A DNA stretch of 64,000 bases from Mesostigma viride (Eukaryota; Streptophyta; Mesostigmatophyceae; Mesostigmatales; Mesostigmataceae), in assembly GCA_009746045.1 (NCBI GenBank), contig RPFO01000692.1, positions 723,140 through 787,139 on the forward strand, written 5' to 3'. Shown here piece by piece: positions 28,953 to 40,374 of this stretch (its first letter is position 1; each line of letters begins with the position of its first letter). A model generated the notes under the pieces. That model had not been told where the DNA came from and made no database searches. It saw only the letters and a program-made list of their open reading frames with translations. Made by a program: the position numbers and the translations under genes.

Positions 28953-29915
28953 AGTCCAGCCTTTGCCAGTTGGTGGCTGACCAGTGCTGTTGTCCCCAGG
29001 GGGGAGGGCAACAGGTAGCCTACCTGTCACCAAGCAGGTAGAAGGCTCAACAGGAGCAAGCTCTTCCTGTAAAGGATTAGCACAGTGGGATGCCTTTGGC
29101 CTCGGGCAGTTAGGCCATGACAGGGCAGGCCATGTTGAGAGTTCTTCCAGGTTGTTTGTATATATCTCTCTTGTTTAGTTTTCTTTAGCTGTGAATAAGT
29201 GACAACCTTGGATATTATGGTGTTGTAACCTGACAGTTGGGCCTTGCTGGTGCAGGCTGGTCCACTGGGAACACTCAACATTGGTTTTGGTGGATATTCT
29301 ATAATAAAACATAATCATGTTGTATGCCAATCTCTCTTGTTGTCTGTCATGTGACCAGGTTAAGTTTAACCTGGGGTTCTGGGGTAGGGTTCGATTCCCT
29401 AGTTGAGCCACAGCCTGGTATGTATGACTCCTGGGCTTTAACACCCAGTGATGACATGGGCTCCCCATCAAGCAGTGGCACAGTGGTGTTGAAGTGGTTT
29501 CCATTGGTGAACATTTGGATGGATGATGCCTGGAACGCTCGGGGCGGGCGCCATGAAACGGGCGCCAGTGATAACTGGGAAGACCAGGAACTCACTGTAA
29601 TACGTTTCCTGTAGTCAGGGCCTCTCATTCAGATATCCAGGATATGTTGCCTAAGGAATATTCAATATCCTCCTTTAAGCCCAAGCCAAGGTACAGTTGC
29701 AAAAGAAAGGGTTGGGGATGACCTGCAGGTCAAGTTAATGATCAGATGGCAGGGTTGAACCATAGATCCCTAAGAAGGATACCATTAAGGTGGCAAAAGG
29801 GGTGCTCATGAGGCTTATTATAAGTCCAGGGTAACCAGGTGTCCATTTCACAAGGCAGCAAGGAATGGGTTGGTCATGGTGTGAAGCTTGCAGCTCCAAA
29901 ACAAGAAAGGGTTGG
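28953..29915 (+). other. Copia 3' noncoding region
   Basis: About 960 bp between the pol stop and the 3' LTR, CpG-poor, with no supported ORF. 'gggttcgattccctagt' at 29387 resembles a tRNA B-box, but no full tRNA could be folded by eye. A purine-rich stretch (aaaacaagaaagggttgg) immediately precedes the LTR and is the likely polypurine tract. Confidence 0.65.
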
Positions 29916-30559
29916 AGTTAGCATATTGGTGATGCAATATGCTAAGCATATCATACTTGAAGTGGCCTTTCCAACGCCGTGCTAAACGCCTCATTTGGAC
30001 AAGGAACTTGAGAGTTATCAAGTCCCGAAGTAATGCCGCCGGACGCTACAGCAGTACCAGGACTAAGGACACGTGAGGGACAGGGCACGTGGCAGTGTTG
30101 GGTGAACCATCACACGTTACGTGTCACAGGACCGACTGTCACTAGGAGGTACTGTGGTCAATATTGGTTGATGGTACCAAGAATGTCACAGGACTTCAGG
30201 ACTGGCAGTCCTGCAGGCCTGGGATGGATGGGTACTTGTCATGACGGATAAATCCAGAGCGTTACTGTCATTCATGGAAGGACAGACGTCCTGGATTGAT
30301 GCAACCAAGGAAATTGACAGTGGCGGACCTGCCAAGGCGTGCAAGGCCTGGCAGCAATGGTGAGACCTAGAAAGGCTCGGACACAGCAGTGGCCAAGCGT
30401 CTTTTCCCAACACCGTCCGTGGGTACTGCCGCCTCAGGCTAGTGACCACAGGGTAGTGAGGCAACTGTGGTAAAGGTTAAAAGCCGCTGGTTGAAACCAT
30501 GGCTCCATTCATCACATCTTGGGAAGACCAGAAACTCACTGATCCGCGTTCATCTAAAT
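29916..30559 (+). repeat. Copia right (3') LTR
   Basis: 644 bp, same sequence as 22387-23030, followed by the target duplication CAAGC (30560-30564) and the resumption of G2 gag. Confidence 0.9.
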
Positions 30560-31627
30560 CAAGCTGCTGGGGAAGCCATTGGCCAGGGCGCTTTCGCAAT
30601 GGAGAGCTTGTCTCACATCGGGAGCCAGTGCCTCGCTGGACACCAGCTTGACCTTGATATCCTCGTCCAAGAGCTTGCGATTGTATGTCTCCCAGATGTC
30701 GATCTTCTGAGACACTGCAATCTCCCAAGCCTCAAACTCTTGGTACGAGCAGTCGGGTTTAAACTTGGGAATATCCGACAGCTTGGGCAACGGTGGTAGT
30801 CGCCCTGCATTGTGAGTATCATCGTCATGATGGCCCATGATACTCGCGGGTCTCCCGGGCCCGGCCACACCTTGCGAGGTGTGCCCACGCGGGTAACCTG
30901 CCGGGGGGCTGCACTCATCCTCACCCGGGTGCTCATACCCATGTGGGTAGTGGGCGCGGCTTGCATAATGATGGGCGGCGGTGGCCGCTGGGTGCTGCGC
31001 TCGTGGGTCACCCGGAGCCAGGCGGTCGTATGCTGAGTTGGGGAGGGGAATCGCCTCCCCTGCGACCCCGAAGGAAGACCGACCGGTCCGTGCGGTGCCT
31101 TGGCCCTGCCCAGCCATATTTGGCGAGGCATGGCCGAAGGGGCTAGCCCCAAGGGGTCCAGGCGCATGATAGGACGCCCAATTCGCAGCGCGGCGAGACC
31201 GCGATCGGCTATCATACAAGGGTGGCGCCGGGGCGCTGCTGGGCCAAGTGGCCAATGTAGGTTGCGGCAGCACCGTAGGCAGGGCCCCACTCCTACCGTA
31301 GTGCAGGGTAACATTATTCCCCTGCGCCCCCGCGCCGGCTCCTACACCAAGGGCCGGACCCGCCGACAATCCCGCGATGGATGTTCCACTGGGTGGTCCA
31401 TTAAGGGAATTCACTACAGGGCTATCAGGTGGTGCACCGGCAGCCGCCGAGGAATTCCCTCCCAAACGTGGGGTTTGTGCTGGGGATGACCCCCTAGAGC
31501 CACGCTCACTACTCGGGCGTGAGTGATTTTGGGTAGCTCTCTCTGCCGCCTCGAGTGCTGCCACGAGGGAAGGGGCAGGAGAGAAGCGATGGGCCTCTCG
31601 TCGCCCTCGCTCAATACCGTCAGCCAT
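30560..31627 (-). pseudogene. G2 gag, N-terminal part
   Basis: Starts MADGIERGRREAHRFSPAPS at 31627. A long low-complexity Ser/Gly/Pro-rich part is followed by the beginning of the capsid domain (CSYQEFEAWEIAVSQKIDIW, ALAPDVRQALHCESALANGF). Coding breaks at the copia insertion and continues at 22381 on the minus strand in the same frame. Together the two parts make a Gag of about 620 residues. Confidence 0.85.
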
Positions 31628-32105
31628 CGCGTGGTGGCTGGTAAAGTGTGAACAATGTGCCTCTAGTCACCTTGGCGGGATGACAAATTAAGCACAAAAA
31701 TACGTCAATTAAAGGACGTGAGATATTACTGCAGCTTGCCGGGGCTGACAGTAAGTATCCCAGATATAGGGTGTGAGGCAATGGCCAAGACGCCAAACAA
31801 TGCGTGAAATTGCAACCCACAAAGCGTTTCCGTTTAAAGCACGCAATATAAGGAGATTCGTTTCCGGACGAATCCCTTAGGTCAACCGGACAAGGCCAGG
31901 TTGGAGCATGCAAGAAACGCAATATGGGTAACGGGTATGGACAGTTAGGATTGTGGGGATCCGACCCCCACAATGAATTACTGCAAGCGAAATTAGTAAG
32001 GGTTCCGGCCCTTATATAATTCCGTTGCTGATCCGGATCAGATTACAGAAAAACGGGACGGGATAGAGGCCACTAGGAAAGTTTCCTCCGAGTCCAGTTT
32101 AACAC
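31628..32105 (-). other. G2 leader between 5' LTR and gag
   Basis: Noncoding. It matches most of the G1 leader but lacks the G1 segment around 13950-14170. The sequence just inside the LTR on the minus strand is GTGTTAAACTGGACTCGG, as in G1. Confidence 0.65.
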
Positions 32106-32302
32106 GTATGGCTATTTAAAATAGCGCCTTAAGGATTGAGAACGAATGCGAAAGACCTTTGATTTCCTATGCGTCACAGCGCACGATGGTGGCTTAAGAA
32201 TACTCGTCACACAATACGAATAATAAGCTCAAACCCGGAAAACCGGTTTCGTATATTACAATGTTACCACACAGATTAAAACACTCAATGCGGGAAGACT
32301 TA
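32106..32302 (-). repeat. G2 5' LTR, first piece (interrupted)
   Basis: LTR sequence from GTATGGCTATTT to 'gcgggaagactta', then broken by the Harbinger element. The LTR resumes at 39185 ('cacccagtaggcgagg'). In uninterrupted LTRs (for example 7040-7065) this reads straight through 'gaagacttacacccag'. Confidence 0.9.
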
Positions 32303-32544
32303 TAAGGCCCGGTCTATACGGATTTTAAGTTAAAACCGAACCGGTCATTTTTAGCTGAAAATTGGGTCCGGAGGTAAAAATTTCAGTCTATACGAAACTC
32401 AACTGTCTGGACCGCAAGTAGAGTGGTTCCCGCCAAGTCGATGACGTGGCGCCAGCTCCGTGCCCGGGCAATCAGGCAATTACAGGCAATTAAACCCAAA
32501 ACACTGACGGCGGGGAAGGGGAAGATGACCCGCGGTCGCCAGCC

Positions 32545-32697
32545 ATGGCGGACAATGCCGAAGGAGATGGACCATTGCTGCCACCCGAAGCGCGAAATCA
32601 TTGCGTGCCATGCGGATTCGCCCATGAGAAAACGCCGAAGTGGACGATGAGAGAAAAAGCGCGTTTCGGGCATGTCCTAATTGACGAAAGCATCCGA
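32545..32697 (+). CDS. Possible first exon of a Harbinger accessory gene
   Basis: The frame MADNAEGDGPLLPPEARNHC then CGFAHEKTPKWTMREKARFG and HVLIDESIRA reads like a protein start, and runs into P-derived sequence at about 32697. Harbinger elements usually encode a second, Myb-like DNA-binding protein, which this could be. There is no diagnostic motif. Confidence 0.25.
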
Positions 32698-33914
32698 GCA
32701 GCGTATTTTAAAGGATATATCGGTTTCTTTTTACTTTTTATGATGATTTGTAGTCGTAAACTTGCAAGGGTGGCCAGAGATCGCCGAATCTAGCGACCAT
32801 GCTGCACAACTTTGGTGTGCCGCAATGCGCCATTATGCGGCCACCGCCTGGGCTAAGGTAATGCCAGCCACGCCAGGTAAAGCTGAGTTATCGTTTCCTT
32901 GTCGACGTATGACGTTTAGGTATACGTTCTAGCTTGTGTAGCACATTCTTTTTGCATTATTCATGTTCTTTCTTGACCATGGCCTGGCCCCTTCCTAAAT
33001 CACCATTCATAGATGCCTCCCTCAGTCAGTTGACCTGCCATAGTGTGATGGTGATAAGTTTTAGAGGTTGTATGGGTTTGAATACCTCCATATATGTTTG
33101 TTATACATTTCCCACACACATATTGCATGAGTGAGAGGCAGTTGGCTGGTCTCTGTGGCATCATCAAGCATGTAACCGGTGAGTAGAAGCTTCCCATTGT
33201 CAGCATGTGCCACCAGGTGTGCTGCAGGCCATCACCTGGCAAGCTATAGCAGCTTAGGCCTAGTTTATCCTTGCTAGGGCAAGCTGAAATAGGCTTAACA
33301 TCACTAGTTTGTTGGTGGCTGCCTCCTAGAATGCATGCCTTGCGTAGGGTGTCCGTACCACGTTACCTACGTGCATGGACAAGGTGGCAGCTGCACATAG
33401 GTGCCATGTAAGGGCAGTGTGATGATGCAGTTATGTTTCCCCATCATTGTGGAAGGGAAATGTATTGTATGGCATGGTTGGTGGCCTTATTAGTAGGTAG
33501 CATGCCAAGCCCTACCCCCTTGGTTGCTTTTTACCAACGGTACCCCTATGGGCTGTACTGGGTGTAGCTGCTGGTATACCCAACCAAGTGATGACCCCAA
33601 TGGCTCAAACTGCTCAGCAACTAATTGTTTATCATCCCTGAAGTGGTAGGTGCCTAGCTCTCACAACATGATTCAAAATGCACATTCTACCAAAACTGAA
33701 AACGCACGTCTTGACCGCCCTGACTTTGACGGTAGTTATACATGGCCTACCCTGCATATATGTAAGGTTGTGATGTATCAACCGGAAGAGCAACTCATGG
33801 ACATGCTTGGCCCCCAAGGACAGCCATTGGATATGGGTAGGTTGGATGGCATCTGGTTTGCAAAGTTGTGAAGTTACAGCCGATGCATTGGCAGTATTTC
33901 TGCCCATTTAGGGG
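32697..33914 (+). mobile_element. P-family element, copy II, lacking its left end
   Basis: It aligns almost throughout with 40855-42182. The right terminus CCATTTAGGGG is followed by TTAA (33915-33918). The left terminus and first roughly 480 bp present in copy III are absent. It contains the uninterrupted 'catatatgtaaggttgtgat' (33755-33774), the empty site for the LINE stub in copy III. Confidence 0.8.
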
Positions 33915-34015
33915 TTAAGTTTGACAACTGTGATGGTCATCAACTACCATTGCACATGCATCCTTTTTGACATTACAATAGCGGGATTAGGCAACATTCT
34001 CATCCTCACCGCTTG

Positions 34016-34495
34016 TGGGTAAAAAAAAAATGGCAACCAAGCACCATGCCACACGTGGCACACTCAAGCATACACCAAGGTGGGTAAAAAAAACTGGCAA
34101 CCATACACCATGCCACACGTGGCACACTCAAGCATACACCAAGGTAGGTAAAAAAAACTGGCAACCAAACACCATGCCACACGCGGCACAGTCAAGCATT
34201 ATACACCAAGGTGGGTAAAAAAAACTGGCAACCAAACACCATGCCACACGTGGCACACTCAAGCATTATACACCAAGGTGGGTAAAAAAAACTGGCAACC
34301 AAACACCATGCCACACGTGGCACACTCAAGCATACACCAAGGTGGGTAAAAGAAACTGGCAACCAAACACCATGCCACACGTGGCACACTCAAGCATTAT
34401 TATACACCAAGGAGGGTAAAAAAAACTGGCAACCAAACACCATGCCACACGTGGCACACTCAAGCATTATACACCAAGGTGGGTAAAAAAAGCTG
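34016..34495 (+). repeat. Tandem repeat, 64-72 bp unit, about 7.5 copies
   Basis: Each unit has 'gggtaaaaaaa', 'ctggcaaccaaacaccatg', 'ccacacgtggcacactcaag', and a variable 'cattata' before 'caccaaggt'. Units start near 34016, 34081, 34146, 34210, 34279, 34343, 34415 and 34481. CCACACGTGG is a palindrome in each unit. The array ends at the truncated transposase. Confidence 0.93.
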
Positions 34496-34496
34496 G

Positions 34497-34907
34497 CTAG
34501 CATGTTGCATGTCGTAGGTCACATGTCAATGCACGGTGAAGGATGCCAAAGCGGTGAATAAGAATCCCAAATGCACGCTCTATGACCTGCCTGTACAAAG
34601 AGATGTAATCGTTACATGCGTCCTCTTGGACGTTGAGACCCCTTCCTGGGTAGGGAGTCACAAGCCAAGGCTTGATGGTGTATGCCTCATCTGCCACTAT
34701 GTAGAATCCTTCTGGCAGGCCAACACGAGCCAATTCCGTGTGCAAAGAGCTGACACGAAATGCGACACTGTCATGGGTACTGCCGCAACATTTGTTGGAG
34801 CCATACAGAAAACGACATTTCGAATCGCACACAGCTTGCATGACAAGCGCATAAAACCCCTTACGATTGTAGTACTGCCTGGGGTTCGCTACCTCCGACT
34901 TGAAGGT
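34497..34907 (-). pseudogene. Harbinger (DDE_Tnp_4-type) transposase fragment
   Basis: The catalytic core of a PIF/Harbinger transposase, which cuts and joins transposon ends. Visible are NPRQYYNRKGFYALVMQAVC, then DSKCRFLYGSNKCCGSTHDS, then the second catalytic Asp in FYIVADEAY, then the Glu in RQVIERAFGILIHRFGIL. The upstream part with the first Asp is broken at a poly(A/T) run near 34907-34915; 'gatgtgggtatcgcaatc' beyond it may be its remnant. The C-terminus ends at the tandem array. Too short for a functional enzyme (about 137 residues against roughly 350-400 usual). Confidence 0.82.
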
Positions 34908-35039
34908 TTTTTTTTATCTTGATTGCGATACCCACATCAAACTTTTTGGGCACTTTCTGGCCAAAAAATTATTTGACTGGCTTGCTAAAACATGTTGAAC
35001 CCAGGTTTTGGGCCCAAGCGAGCACATATATGGTAGTGT

Positions 35040-35760
35040 TTACCCCCCAAAATTGGGGGTCATCGGACAACCCTGGCAAGGTTAACTGTGACGTATAACA
35101 GCATAAGGTACATGGTTTTTGACATTTTTGCACACATAGAGGCAAGCAATCAACATCAAATTTTATTCAATTGACCCAGAAACTTGCATGCAAACTGAAT
35201 TCTGGTCCTCCATCATGATGACATTGTGAAGTCTCAGTTTGCACCCCACCTTCAACATGTTGGTGACGTTTGACAGCATAAAAAGTCAATTTTATTACAA
35301 TTTCATTAGTTTTTTACATCCAAGAGGGCCATAACCATTTCAAACAAGGCACACAACTTGAATGCATAATTTACAAAGGCCAGGTAAAGCATGCACCAAG
35401 GTTGAGGTCACCTATAGACCTATTTGTGACAGTCAATAGCATTAAAAATGCAGTTTTTGCTCATTTCTTTCATTTTGCATAGGTCAAATCATGCAGATTG
35501 CATCCAATATGATTCCACTTGACCCAAAACTTGCACACACATTGAATTCAGGTCCAACGTCATGATGACAATGCCAAATCTCAGTTCCTAAACCAACGTT
35601 TAACATACCATCAGTGACATATGGCAGCATTAATGGTCACTTGGACACATATTATATGGATTGAACATGGCGAATGATGTTGACAACAGGAATAATGATA
35701 CAATGTCCTAAGTTGTACAATCAAGGTGTGAACAAGCTCGTAAATGTTCTAAATGCTATG
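35040..35760. repeat. Degenerate tandem repeat with GTGACGT..AGCAT motif
   Basis: About four diverged units of roughly 190 bp, each with a 'gtgac(g/a)t..(g)acagcat(a)a' core, a 'tttttgc' part and 'gacccaaaacttgca'/'gtccaacgtcatgatgaca' parts (near 35087, 35262, 35427 and 35607). A similar array with 'gtgacgtttgctagcataaa' is at 55880-56545. No coding potential. Confidence 0.6.
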
Positions 35761-35964
35761 CATAAAACACGAGTCACTTGGTAAATAAAACATGCCGCGT
35801 ACAGCCCGCTGCCGCTTTATCGTCTGCCTCTCTCTCCTACTTGGGCTGCGCTGGAGGCCTGGCATGTGATCTAGTTGAGTCCTGCGCTGCTCCATTGTCA
35901 CTACTAATTGCAGCAGCACACCCTTGGTCTTGCCCTTCTTGTTCGAGGCCTGGCGCCCATCCGC

Positions 35965-37288
35965 ATGCGTGGATGTGGGGGGGGGGCTGGCATGCATGCG
36001 TGGGTGTGGGGGGGGCTGGCATGCATGCGTGGGTGTGGGGGGGGCTGGCATGCATGCGTGGATGTGTGGGGAGCTGGCATGCATACGTGGGTATGGGGGG
36101 GGCTGGCATGCATGCGTGGGTGTGGGGGGGGCTGGTATGCATGCGTGGGTGTGGGGGGGGATGGCATGCATGCGTGTGGGGGGGGGGGGCTAGCATGCAT
36201 GCGTGGGTGTGGGGGGGGGCTGGCATGAATGCGTGGGTGTGGGGGGGGGCTGGCATGCATGCGTGGGTGTCTGGGGGGGCTGGCATGCATGCGTTTGTGT
36301 GGGGGGGGCTGGCATGCATGCGTGTGGGGGGGTGGGGGCTGGCATGCATGCGTGTGTGTGGGGGGGCTGGCATGCATGCGTGTGGGGGGGTGGGGACTGG
36401 CATGCATGCGTGGGTGTGGGGGGGGGCTGGCATGCGTGCGTGGGTGTAGGGGGGGGCTGGCATGCGTGCGTGGGTGTGGGGGGGGCTGGCATGCATGCGT
36501 GGGTGTGGGGGGGGGCTAGCATGCATGCGTGGGTGGGGGAGGGGGCTGGCATGCATGCGTGGGTGTGCGGGGGGGCTGGCATGCATGCGTGTGTGTCTGG
36601 GGGGGCTGGCATGCATGCGTGTGGGGGGGTGGGGGCTGGCATGCATGCGTGGGTGTGGGGGGGGCTGGCATGCGTGCGTGGATGTAGGGGGGGGCTGGCA
36701 TGCATGCGTGGGTGTGGGGGGGGCTGGCATGCATGCGTGGGTGTGGGGGGGGCTAGCATGCATGCGTGGGTGGGGGAGGGGGCTGGCATGCATGCGTGGG
36801 TGTGGGGGGGAGCTGGCATGCATGCGTGGGTGTGGGGGGGCTGGCATGCATGCGTGGGTGTGGGGGGGGGCTGGCATGCATGCGTGTGTGTCTGGGGGGG
36901 CTGGCATGCATGCGTGTGTGTGTGGGGGGGCTAGCATGCATGTGTGTGTGGGGGGGGGCTGGCATGCGTGCGTGGGTGTGTGGGGGGGCTGGCATGCATG
37001 CGTGGGTGTGGGTGTGGGGGCTGGCATGCATGCGTGGGTGTGTGGGGAGGCTGGCATGCATGCGTGGGTGTGTGGGGGGGCTGGCATGCATGTGTGGGTG
37101 TGGGGGGGGATGGCATGCATGCGTGGGTGTTGGGTGGGGGCTGGCATGCATGTGTGGGTGTGGGGGGAGCTGGCATGCATGCGTGGATGTGTGGGGGGCT
37201 GGCATGCATGCGTGGGTATGGGGGAGGCTGGCATGCATGCGTGGGTGTATGGGGGGGCTGGCATGCATGCGTGGGTGTGGGGGGGGCA
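35965..37288 (+). repeat. G-rich minisatellite, about 30-bp unit, about 44 copies
   Basis: The unit is 'ctggcatgcatgcgtgggtg' followed by a run of 6-10 G. It combines a GCATGCATGC palindrome with G-runs. Length variants differ in the G-run and in the GGGTG/GTGTG step. Open frames across it (Trp/Gly/Cys or Pro/His/Ala repeats) are artefacts of the periodicity. Four or more G-runs in sequence make G-quadruplex formation plausible. Confidence 0.95.
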
Positions 37289-37289
37289 T

Positions 37290-37847
37290 GACCATGGAAG
37301 AAAATGTTATCTTGAGGGAGCACTCTCCATGGGAAGTGGATGCCCAGGTGGCTGTAAAGGGGGGCACAATAACAGAAAGAGTGCTATCCACCATCACACT
37401 AGCCCCTGCCCACACTGTGGCTACCTTGCTGGTGTCACCTTCCGTCAACAGGTCTTCGATTTCGTTAAAATCCGTTAACACGCGCTTGACCTTCGTTGCA
37501 TTTTCCTTGAAGTTGCCATGGCACCTTCCCTGCGGGTGATCGGCTGCGCCCTCCCCTACGTGCTTGAACATTGTATAAAACGCCTCACGGGGGGAAGGAG
37601 AGATAACAAAATATTTGTTCGCAAACGGTTTCCATCCCATGGCAGCAGCCGCCTTAAGATTGTACAAGACCTGCCACGGGCGGACGTTGACAGCGCAAAA
37701 ATTCTGCAGCTTTCAGTCGCAGTTTACGCACTTGCTGGTGTGAATCGTGCGGGGCAGGCCGCCATACGTGAGATCGCCATCTGAGGTGCGCCGTCGTAGC
37801 TTGTCACACTGGTAACAATACCGCAGGTTGCCTTCCGTCGAATTCAT
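37290..37847 (-). pseudogene. Hypothetical protein with paired CXXC motif, disrupted
   Basis: From an ATG at 37847 a frame runs MNSTEGNLRYCYQCDKLRRR ... TIHTSKCVNCD and stops at 37713. The two CXXC pairs suggest a small zinc ribbon. Directly after, in another frame, VLYNLKAAAAMGWKPFANKY ... FKENATKVKRVLTDFNEIED reads like a continuation, and it runs into the minisatellite at about 37290. An intron, a frameshift or two separate frames are possible. It may be the second gene of the Harbinger element or captured host sequence. Function unknown. Confidence 0.35.
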
Positions 37848-39140
37848 GATGATGATCTGAGCAATACAATGAAGCATTGGGGGGAGGGGGGGGGCGGTGG
37901 ATTTCAGGGGTTTTAGAGCTCCGAAGCACCCACTAGCAGATTTAACGAGGAAATCAACCGAACTGAAAATTTCTCGGGAAAAGCGAACGGTAACGCAAAA
38001 ATAGACTTACCAACGAAGAGAAATTCGCTCTTATCGCACGCGGACCCAGTGGTGGATGGAGTAACACAACGGTGTACTTTTTTGCATCTGCGGACAGCAG
38101 CCCGCAAAAGGGTCGGCAGGCTCGTACCCACCCCCGCGCGAATATTTTTTTCAGCTTGCAGCACGTCGGTAAAATAGAAAAAAAAATATCATGAGCGATC
38201 GCACATCTCGGAGCATGTGCAGCAAAATTTTCCAGCGTTAATAATGCTTAAATGCCTCCATCAAGGTCACCGCCATTAAATCAGCCGACATAGCTTTTTG
38301 GCCACAATTTGCACCGAAATTTGGTCCGTACCGTCCAGCTCAGTCGGGCAAGTCGGAAAGATTTTTCCGGCCGGCTCTCCGCGGGAAAAATTTGATGTGC
38401 CATCGAGCGCACCAACACGACCATCAACAACTCCCCTGGTCGTCTGGTTGAAACCATCGGCCAAACGCGACAGTTCGCCCGAATCATCCGTGGTTGCGAG
38501 TGCGCTTCTCATTAGCAGCTCGCGGCAAGCCAAACCGACTTACGTAGGGCTTGGAAACGTGCACCACGCCTTGAGAGACGTCTTTATCCTGTACGCCTTC
38601 GCATCATCTTCAAATCCTGCAAATCATTCCAGTCCTCCCTGTCAATCCTGTCCTCGTCGGGCTTGCGCATAAGGTGGTATGACTGGCGAGACATTATGGC
38701 CGAGTGTTTTCGTGCTTTAAATACGCAACTGAAATGGTCGGAATTACCAACTGCAATGGCACACACAGCTATGGCAACCAGCCTTCACGTCGGTAGTAGC
38801 AGCCCGACCACCAGGGTTTTCCCGCCAACAGGTGCGACTGGAGAGACATTTTTTTTTCTTAGTTCGTGAGTGATATGGCGAAATCGGTGTGCAATCGGAG
38901 AAAGTTGCGGCGATGGCTGCCTTGGGCGTTGAGCTCCGCTCACGTCGCTGGCAGGCGTTGCTGGCAGGCCTCTGACTTTCCCGCCCTTTTTCTTCTAATC
39001 TTGCGATCCTGGCGAGAATAAAATTTTAACAGGCCCTTCTGGAGGTGCATGGCATTTAACTAAAAGTGGCCCGTTTTAGTTAAAAACGACGAGGCTTGGG
39101 GACCGTTGATGCAAAACCCCCATCGATCTTACCGTCCGTT
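37848..39140. other. Harbinger interior, mostly noncoding
   Basis: There is no long gene. A short minus-strand frame, 38584-38694 (MSRQSYHLMRKPDEDRIDRE...), looks exon-like, and a Harbinger exon is conceivable. AT-rich 'aaaatttttccagc'-type stretches surround it. Nothing else could be supported. Confidence 0.35.
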
Positions 39141-39184
39141 CTCTCCCGCCAGTTTTATCAAAAGTCCGTATAGACCGGGCCTTA

Positions 39185-39715
39185 CACCCAGTAGGCGAGG
39201 GATTCACACTCGAGCCCACAGGAGATTTACACTCCAGGATTAAGCGATGGTAAATAATCTGTAGAGCAACGTGGTAAATTACGATACAAGGTCCGGACTG
39301 CTGGCATAGCTCGTGCCTTCCTATTTTGTCCCTTCGTCCCCGTTGGCGGCTGCGCCTGGCGCTGCCAACCAGGCATGACGTGAGGTCCGCGGGGACGGGC
39401 TTCTCGAACCGTCTAGAACACATTAAAGACCAGTACGGCTAGAGGCCTCTCCTGAAAAATATCCAAATGTCCGTAGGTACCATCATAACGCATGTGCAGT
39501 GCCACTTGGCTGTCCCGTAACTCCCGTTCAGGCGCTAGGTCTGCCTACGGCGCAAAGGCCAAGTTCGTCAGCAAAACTTCTACACTTATACTTCCACACG
39601 GGTTGCCTCGGCTGCCAACTACTATGGCCTCGGCACTGGCGCCGGATTACGGTCGGCGCCGATCGACCGGGACGGATAATTTATATTTACCACAAACGGC
39701 ATGTTGCATCCGTGC
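39185..39715 (-). repeat. G2 5' LTR, second piece
   Basis: LTR sequence resuming after the Harbinger element and ending CCGTGC before the AACAC target duplication (39716-39720). One base is missing near 39319 ('gtgccttccta' against 'gtgccttgccta'). Confidence 0.88.
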
Positions 39716-40105
39716 AACACGCCTCACCGATTCTTTCCAGAGGCGCGCCCACAACTTCGACACCATCCTCAAATGCCGCCGCCCCCACCTTCAGCAACCC
39801 GTCCTTTTCTCCCTCCTTGGCCGCTCCCTCGAGGAGCTTTGGCCCCCCACGCCCCTCACCACCACCTTAACCGAATCCTCCATCCGCTCACTCCTCAAGG
39901 AGGCCCTCGAGCAGCACGTGGCCCCCATCGCAGCAGATGTGGCGGTCATGGGCAGCACGCTGGCTGCCGAGCTCCCCCTCCTCTCCACCGCCACCTCCAC
40001 CATCTCCACCGCCACCTCCACCCTCCTCGCCTCCTCCACCGCCACCATGACCTCCACCTCCGACGCCATTACCGCCCAGCTCCGTGACATCGACCAGCGT
40101 CTTAA
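39716..40105 (+). pseudogene. Element X gene, middle piece
   Basis: The piece lies between the chromovirus block and element Y. The best frame reads ESSIRSLLKEALEQHVAPIA, then a Ser/Thr/Ala-rich helical repeat (TSTISTATSTLLASSTATMT), then AITAQLRDIDQRLK, where it is cut by Y at TTAA (40102-40105). With Y and one TTAA removed, coding continues in frame at 52613 (DNAIAIEVLQNTAGLT). The first 130 bases read acceptably in more than one frame, so the link to 6856 is uncertain. The composition suggests an extended coiled coil, as in L1 ORF1 proteins. Confidence 0.6.
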
Positions 40106-40374
40106 GGGGACTCGCACGTCCAAAAGCCTGAAAAACTGACTTTAATGAATTTCAGTTCCAATGCACTCGGGAACCATCTAGTGATGATTGAGTACCATAA
40201 ATATGATGTTTGGACATTCATGCCACCACTTGTTGGGGGTACTACGCCCAACCACGCACCGGTGGCGAGCTGAAAATAGAAAAAGACGCTATTTATGAGA
40301 TATTTTGCCCAAGACAAACCACTTATCCAAATGACCTGCCCATACATTTCTGCAAAGTTCCCCCACTTTTTTAA

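Larger units (their letters stand above)
22387..30559 (+). mobile_element. Ty1/copia LTR retrotransposon inside G2 gag
   Basis: 8.17 kb, plus strand, with 644-bp LTRs at 22387-23030 and 29916-30559 that look identical. It is flanked by the 5-bp duplication CAAGC (22382-22386 and 30560-30564). Inside are an upstream ORF, gag with a zinc knuckle, and a single pol ORF with integrase before RT, the copia order. LTR ends (AGTTAGC...CTAAAT) are not the usual TG...CA. Insertion was recent, and later than G2. Confidence 0.93.
32303..39181 (-). mobile_element. PIF/Harbinger DNA transposon inside the G2 LTR
   Basis: Inverted termini GGCCCGGTCTATACGGA (32306 on the plus strand, and ending 39181 on the minus strand) lie between TTA at 32300-32302 and TTA at 39182-39184. 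A three-base TWA target is typical of PIF/Harbinger. Three extra bases (TAA) sit between the left TTA and the terminus. A Harbinger-type transposase fragment on the minus strand (34497-34907) agrees with this identification. The 6.9-kb body has been inflated by a P fragment, tandem repeats and a minisatellite. Confidence 0.82.
15331..39715 (-). mobile_element. G2: second chromovirus copy, carrying copia and Harbinger insertions
   Basis: Same family and orientation as G1: 3' LTR 15331-16062, internal from 16063, 5' LTR in two pieces (32106-32302 and 39185-39715). A copia element (22387-30559) sits in gag and a Harbinger element (32303-39181) in the 5' LTR. Removing both leaves one full-length element of about 9.3 kb. 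G2 keeps the full-length gag that G1 has lost, but has single-base frameshifts in integrase and in the extra ORF. Confidence 0.9.

Noticed and set aside
29380-29410. tRNA B-box-like 'gggttcgattccctagt'
   Set aside because: No A-box or cloverleaf at the right distance could be folded by eye, so neither a tRNA gene nor a SINE is claimed.
35778-37667. Frames of 200-475 codons rich in His, Pro, Ala or in Trp, Gly, Cys
   Set aside because: Artefacts of the 30-bp minisatellite; both strands and several frames are open for the same reason.
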